Translations under genes and position numbers: made by a program
NCBI RefSeq assembly: GCF_021155765.1
Contig: NC_060106.1
Span: forward strand, 13,914,031-13,978,030
From: Diprion similis
Lineage: Eukaryota; Arthropoda; Insecta; Hymenoptera; Diprionidae
Length of the DNA stretch: 64,000 nucleotides
Direction: 5' to 3'
Shown: one piece after another, positions 61,240 through 64,000 of the stretch
Position numbering within the stretch: position 1 is the first letter of the stretch
How the letters are laid out: each line of letters opens with the position of its first letter
Notes under the pieces: model-generated
Databases searched by the model: none
What the model was told of the DNA's origin: nothing
The model's input: only the letters and a program-made list of their open reading frames with translations

Positions 61240-64000
61240 CATACGCAAATAAATATATCTAATAAATAAAAATATACAGTGCATATAACAGGATATATGA
61301 TGTATATACAGTATATATCTCGACGATTGATGTTACCCGGGAAATAATTCCGACAAGTCATATCCAGGATTGCCTGTATAGGTACATACATAACACGTGT
61401 CTGCACCGTGACCACTATTATATATAATATATATACTAACGCGGTGCTTCGGATTTCAGGATACGTCAGACGGAATGGAATCTAGTCCTTGTCCGTTTCG
61501 TTGCCTCCATACTTCCAGCCTGTGATTATCCAAAGCAGGACTGGTCAAGGTACAGGGTCGTTTCTATAGAGTTCCGACGGTCTAAGCGATCCTAATGATC
61601 GCTGCGCTGCACTGGTCATAAAATCCCTACGATTCCTCAGCTAGGATTGCGTCGTTGCCGCGCACTGCACTGCGCCGTAGTGCAGTAATGACGCGTAATA
61701 ACTTGACCGCCCCTCGGATGATATCCATGACGCGGATTTTGTGCTATAGGGATGTATGAGAGGAGAGATTTGCCGATCTTATGTACCCTCCTGGAATGCG
61801 GTATACATGCGTAACCAGCAATTTTTTGCCCCCCGCACTGTAATTGCAACCCTTGCATGGATCGGGTCCTAATTTTTATCCCACCTTTTTTATAAATATA
61901 TATATATAATTAACCGGAGGTTGGAAACTCTTCGAAGCTGAGTATTTCGTAAGTTGAAATAAACGAGACTGCGAAGACTCGAGCTTGTATAAATAGTGTG
62001 TGACATCGCCTTCGTAATTGCGTTGCGCATATTTAATTGCCTTGCGTTATTATACACATGCATTATACATACCTACACTATATGTATATTTATATGCGCT
62101 CTTCGGTTCAACACGCGCGAACCTTTCGTCCGCCCTCTCGGCAGGTTGTGTTATGTGTTGGGTATGTACCTACCATATCCATATATGCATACATTGGTGC
62201 AGAGCTTCGACTTTCATTCATTCGTTTCATTCAGCCAACGCGCGAGGTTCTCCTGGCTTTCTTATTACGTATTTATTACGCTGCACGTGCTCTTATTATT
62301 TTATGACCGATGCATCGCGTCGTTGTATTATATATTATATATATGTTACACATGTGGAACTTAAGAAGTTGACGTTGATGTACGATGATTTATATTTTAG
62401 TTTCAGTAAAATCCAAAATCGAAATAGATCATGTTCTTTTTTCTTTTTCTTTTTTTTTCAATCAAACAACATAACTTGCGCTTTCACGCCAGGTTATTAA
62501 TATACCTTATACTTGATATACCTAACGGCTGACTTATTTTCTGATTTTCATTCAGCTTTATTCGCCATAAAACTGCAATTACTTGTTTTAACGATGTAAA
62601 AGTGATTTTCGAATATCGTGCGAGAAAATTTACAGTTTTACACTACGGAAAGAAGAAAATTAGAAAATTCAACTCAGAAGTACAAGAAAAAAAGGGACCT
62701 ACGTCAAGGTTTTTGGTAAAAAAATACTCCTTTACCAAATATACTTTACTCAAAGTTTTGATTAAAATCTGCTCTTTCATTCGCTCCGCGTATCGCCTGA
62801 ATTATAGGCATATTATAATCAGGTAATTATTCAATTATCACACATACGTATATATAACGAATTACGTAGAGAGGTCAAGAAAAACATGTGAACTTTGTCG
62901 GAAATTGTTGTTTTTAGTTTGTTTTTTTTTTTTTCGTTTTTTTCACTCATTCACCAAACGAGTGGCCTTTGAAATCTCTGCGGGGTTTCTTTTAGTGTCT
63001 GACAGTCTTCCGCTGGTTTAATATTGTAAGAAGGAGGTAGGACGGACGGATCTTTTTATGAGAACGATTCTCTCCGCATGTATATAGCTCTTTGAGATCT
63101 TTAATCGGTATTGTGTACAGGCGGATACAATAGACGAAAACAAACGTAGGATATCGTACCTTTAAACAACGGGCGAATAACAGCTGGCGAATTCAAATAT
63201 ACGTATAATGTATATGTATATGTATATGTATAATGTAAAGACTAAATCGAAAGTGAATTGAATTAAATCGTGGGACCTACGTCCTTGGCCCAATCGCTCA
63301 TTTACATTCTAATACAATACAATATACATCCTGCAGGCACTGCCGTTGATCCGCTGCCTCGCTACTCTCTCAGCATCTCGCAGAAACTGTAAAGAAATCA
63401 TGGGAATCGAGCTGGCTCGCGTCTAGTAGTTTAGAACAAGGAACCGCGATTTATTCTATAGAGATATGCACATGCTCATTGTGGAAGACTCCTGTTACCA
63501 TACTCCATAATTATGATATATATATATATATTTTATTACGAACGTGCAGTAAGACGAAAAGATGCTTGCATTTAGATAGAATGAAAATAAATTATATACT
63601 TGCATGGTTTTTTATTAATTCATATGCGATGATACAACGTTATTTGCTTTATAAACGATATTTATAATTAACGTTGTTTTGACTTTCATGTTTATTTGGT
63701 CATTTCAATTCAACTATAAGCAAAAAGAAGGAAACGTTACTGGCAGATAAATACTCGGTTGAATCTTCCGTCGATATTATCATGTACTTTATAGAATATA
63801 AAACCAACTCACTTTCCATGATTTATATTGTACCTGCTGTTGCCGTTTTGTACATGTTTATGTGGCAAAAAAAAAAAAAGAAAAAAGAAAAAAGAAAACA
63901 AAAAAAAAATGAAAGAAAAACTCGCACGAATTTATGGCTGAAATTTTATTACCGTACGGAATCTTGTTTAATCAACTGGCATCAGTAGCTGTATTTTCAC

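Larger units (their letters stand above)
57001..64000. other. Non-coding region rich in simple repeats
   Basis: No known protein. Holds a 29-base T run (57339-57367), TTC/TTA runs (57803-57852), the inverted pair at 58087-58290, a CTTC array (60031-60065), an AC array (61209-61237), several short TA arrays (about 60270, 61890 and 63517) and an A-rich end (63865-63921). Short frames at 62.0-62.5 kb overlap one another in all three frames and look fortuitous. Confidence 0.4.

Noticed and set aside
1-64000. CRISPR array, operon, integrase or other prokaryotic system
   Set aside because: All real genes are spliced eukaryotic genes or have eukaryotic homologues, and no spaced direct-repeat array is present.

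Overview
This window is nuclear DNA from an insect. Every split gene uses GT-AG introns, the protein-coding genes are ordinary animal housekeeping genes, and a short two-finger zinc-finger protein matches the insect drumstick (odd-skipped family) protein. CpG is not depleted in the GC-rich parts, simple repeats are abundant, and no transposase or reverse transcriptase could be read. A hymenopteran such as a sawfly would fit, but that is an impression and not a demonstrated placement.

The layout has three zones. (1) About 1-40 kb is gene-poor. Its only recognisable coding sequence is one exon of a drumstick-like gene on the minus strand (19027-19256). The rest is non-coding sequence with microsatellites, GC-rich islands (about 4.1-5.3, 15.4-16.7, 19.3-20.8 and 22.2-23.7 kb), a foldback element of about 435 bp (718-1153) and several smaller hairpins. 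This is the usual setting of a developmental transcription-factor gene with extensive flanking regulatory DNA. (2) About 40-52.5 kb is a compact housekeeping cluster: cytoplasmic tyrosyl-tRNA synthetase (+), RNA polymerase subunit RPABC2/RPB6 (-), a TAX1BP3/TIP-1-like PDZ protein (+), an intronless KIF-binding protein gene (-), complex I subunit NDUFA5/B13 (+), and an unrecognised four-exon gene (-). RPB6/TAX1BP3 and KBP/NDUFA5 are head-to-head pairs with start codons 344 and 209 bp apart, so each pair probably shares a bidirectional promoter. The other neighbours converge tail to tail. (3) About 52.5-64 kb is again without a recognisable gene and is rich in simple repeats, with one further foldback pair at 58.1-58.3 kb.

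The clustered genes do not form one pathway. They cover translation (tRNA-Tyr charging), transcription (shared polymerase subunit), PDZ-mediated scaffolding, kinesin/mitochondrial transport and respiration. Exon boundaries for them were set by reading phase-consistent GT/AG junctions against the known family proteins, and each assembled CDS comes out in frame at the expected family length. No bacterial-type system, CRISPR array, operon, tRNA, rRNA or intact mobile element was found. The best leads for something undescribed are the pre-miRNA-like hairpin beside a perfect NRF-1/EWG site near 30.3 kb, the foldback elements, the unrecognised 224-residue protein, and a possible small spliced gene near 38.3 kb.
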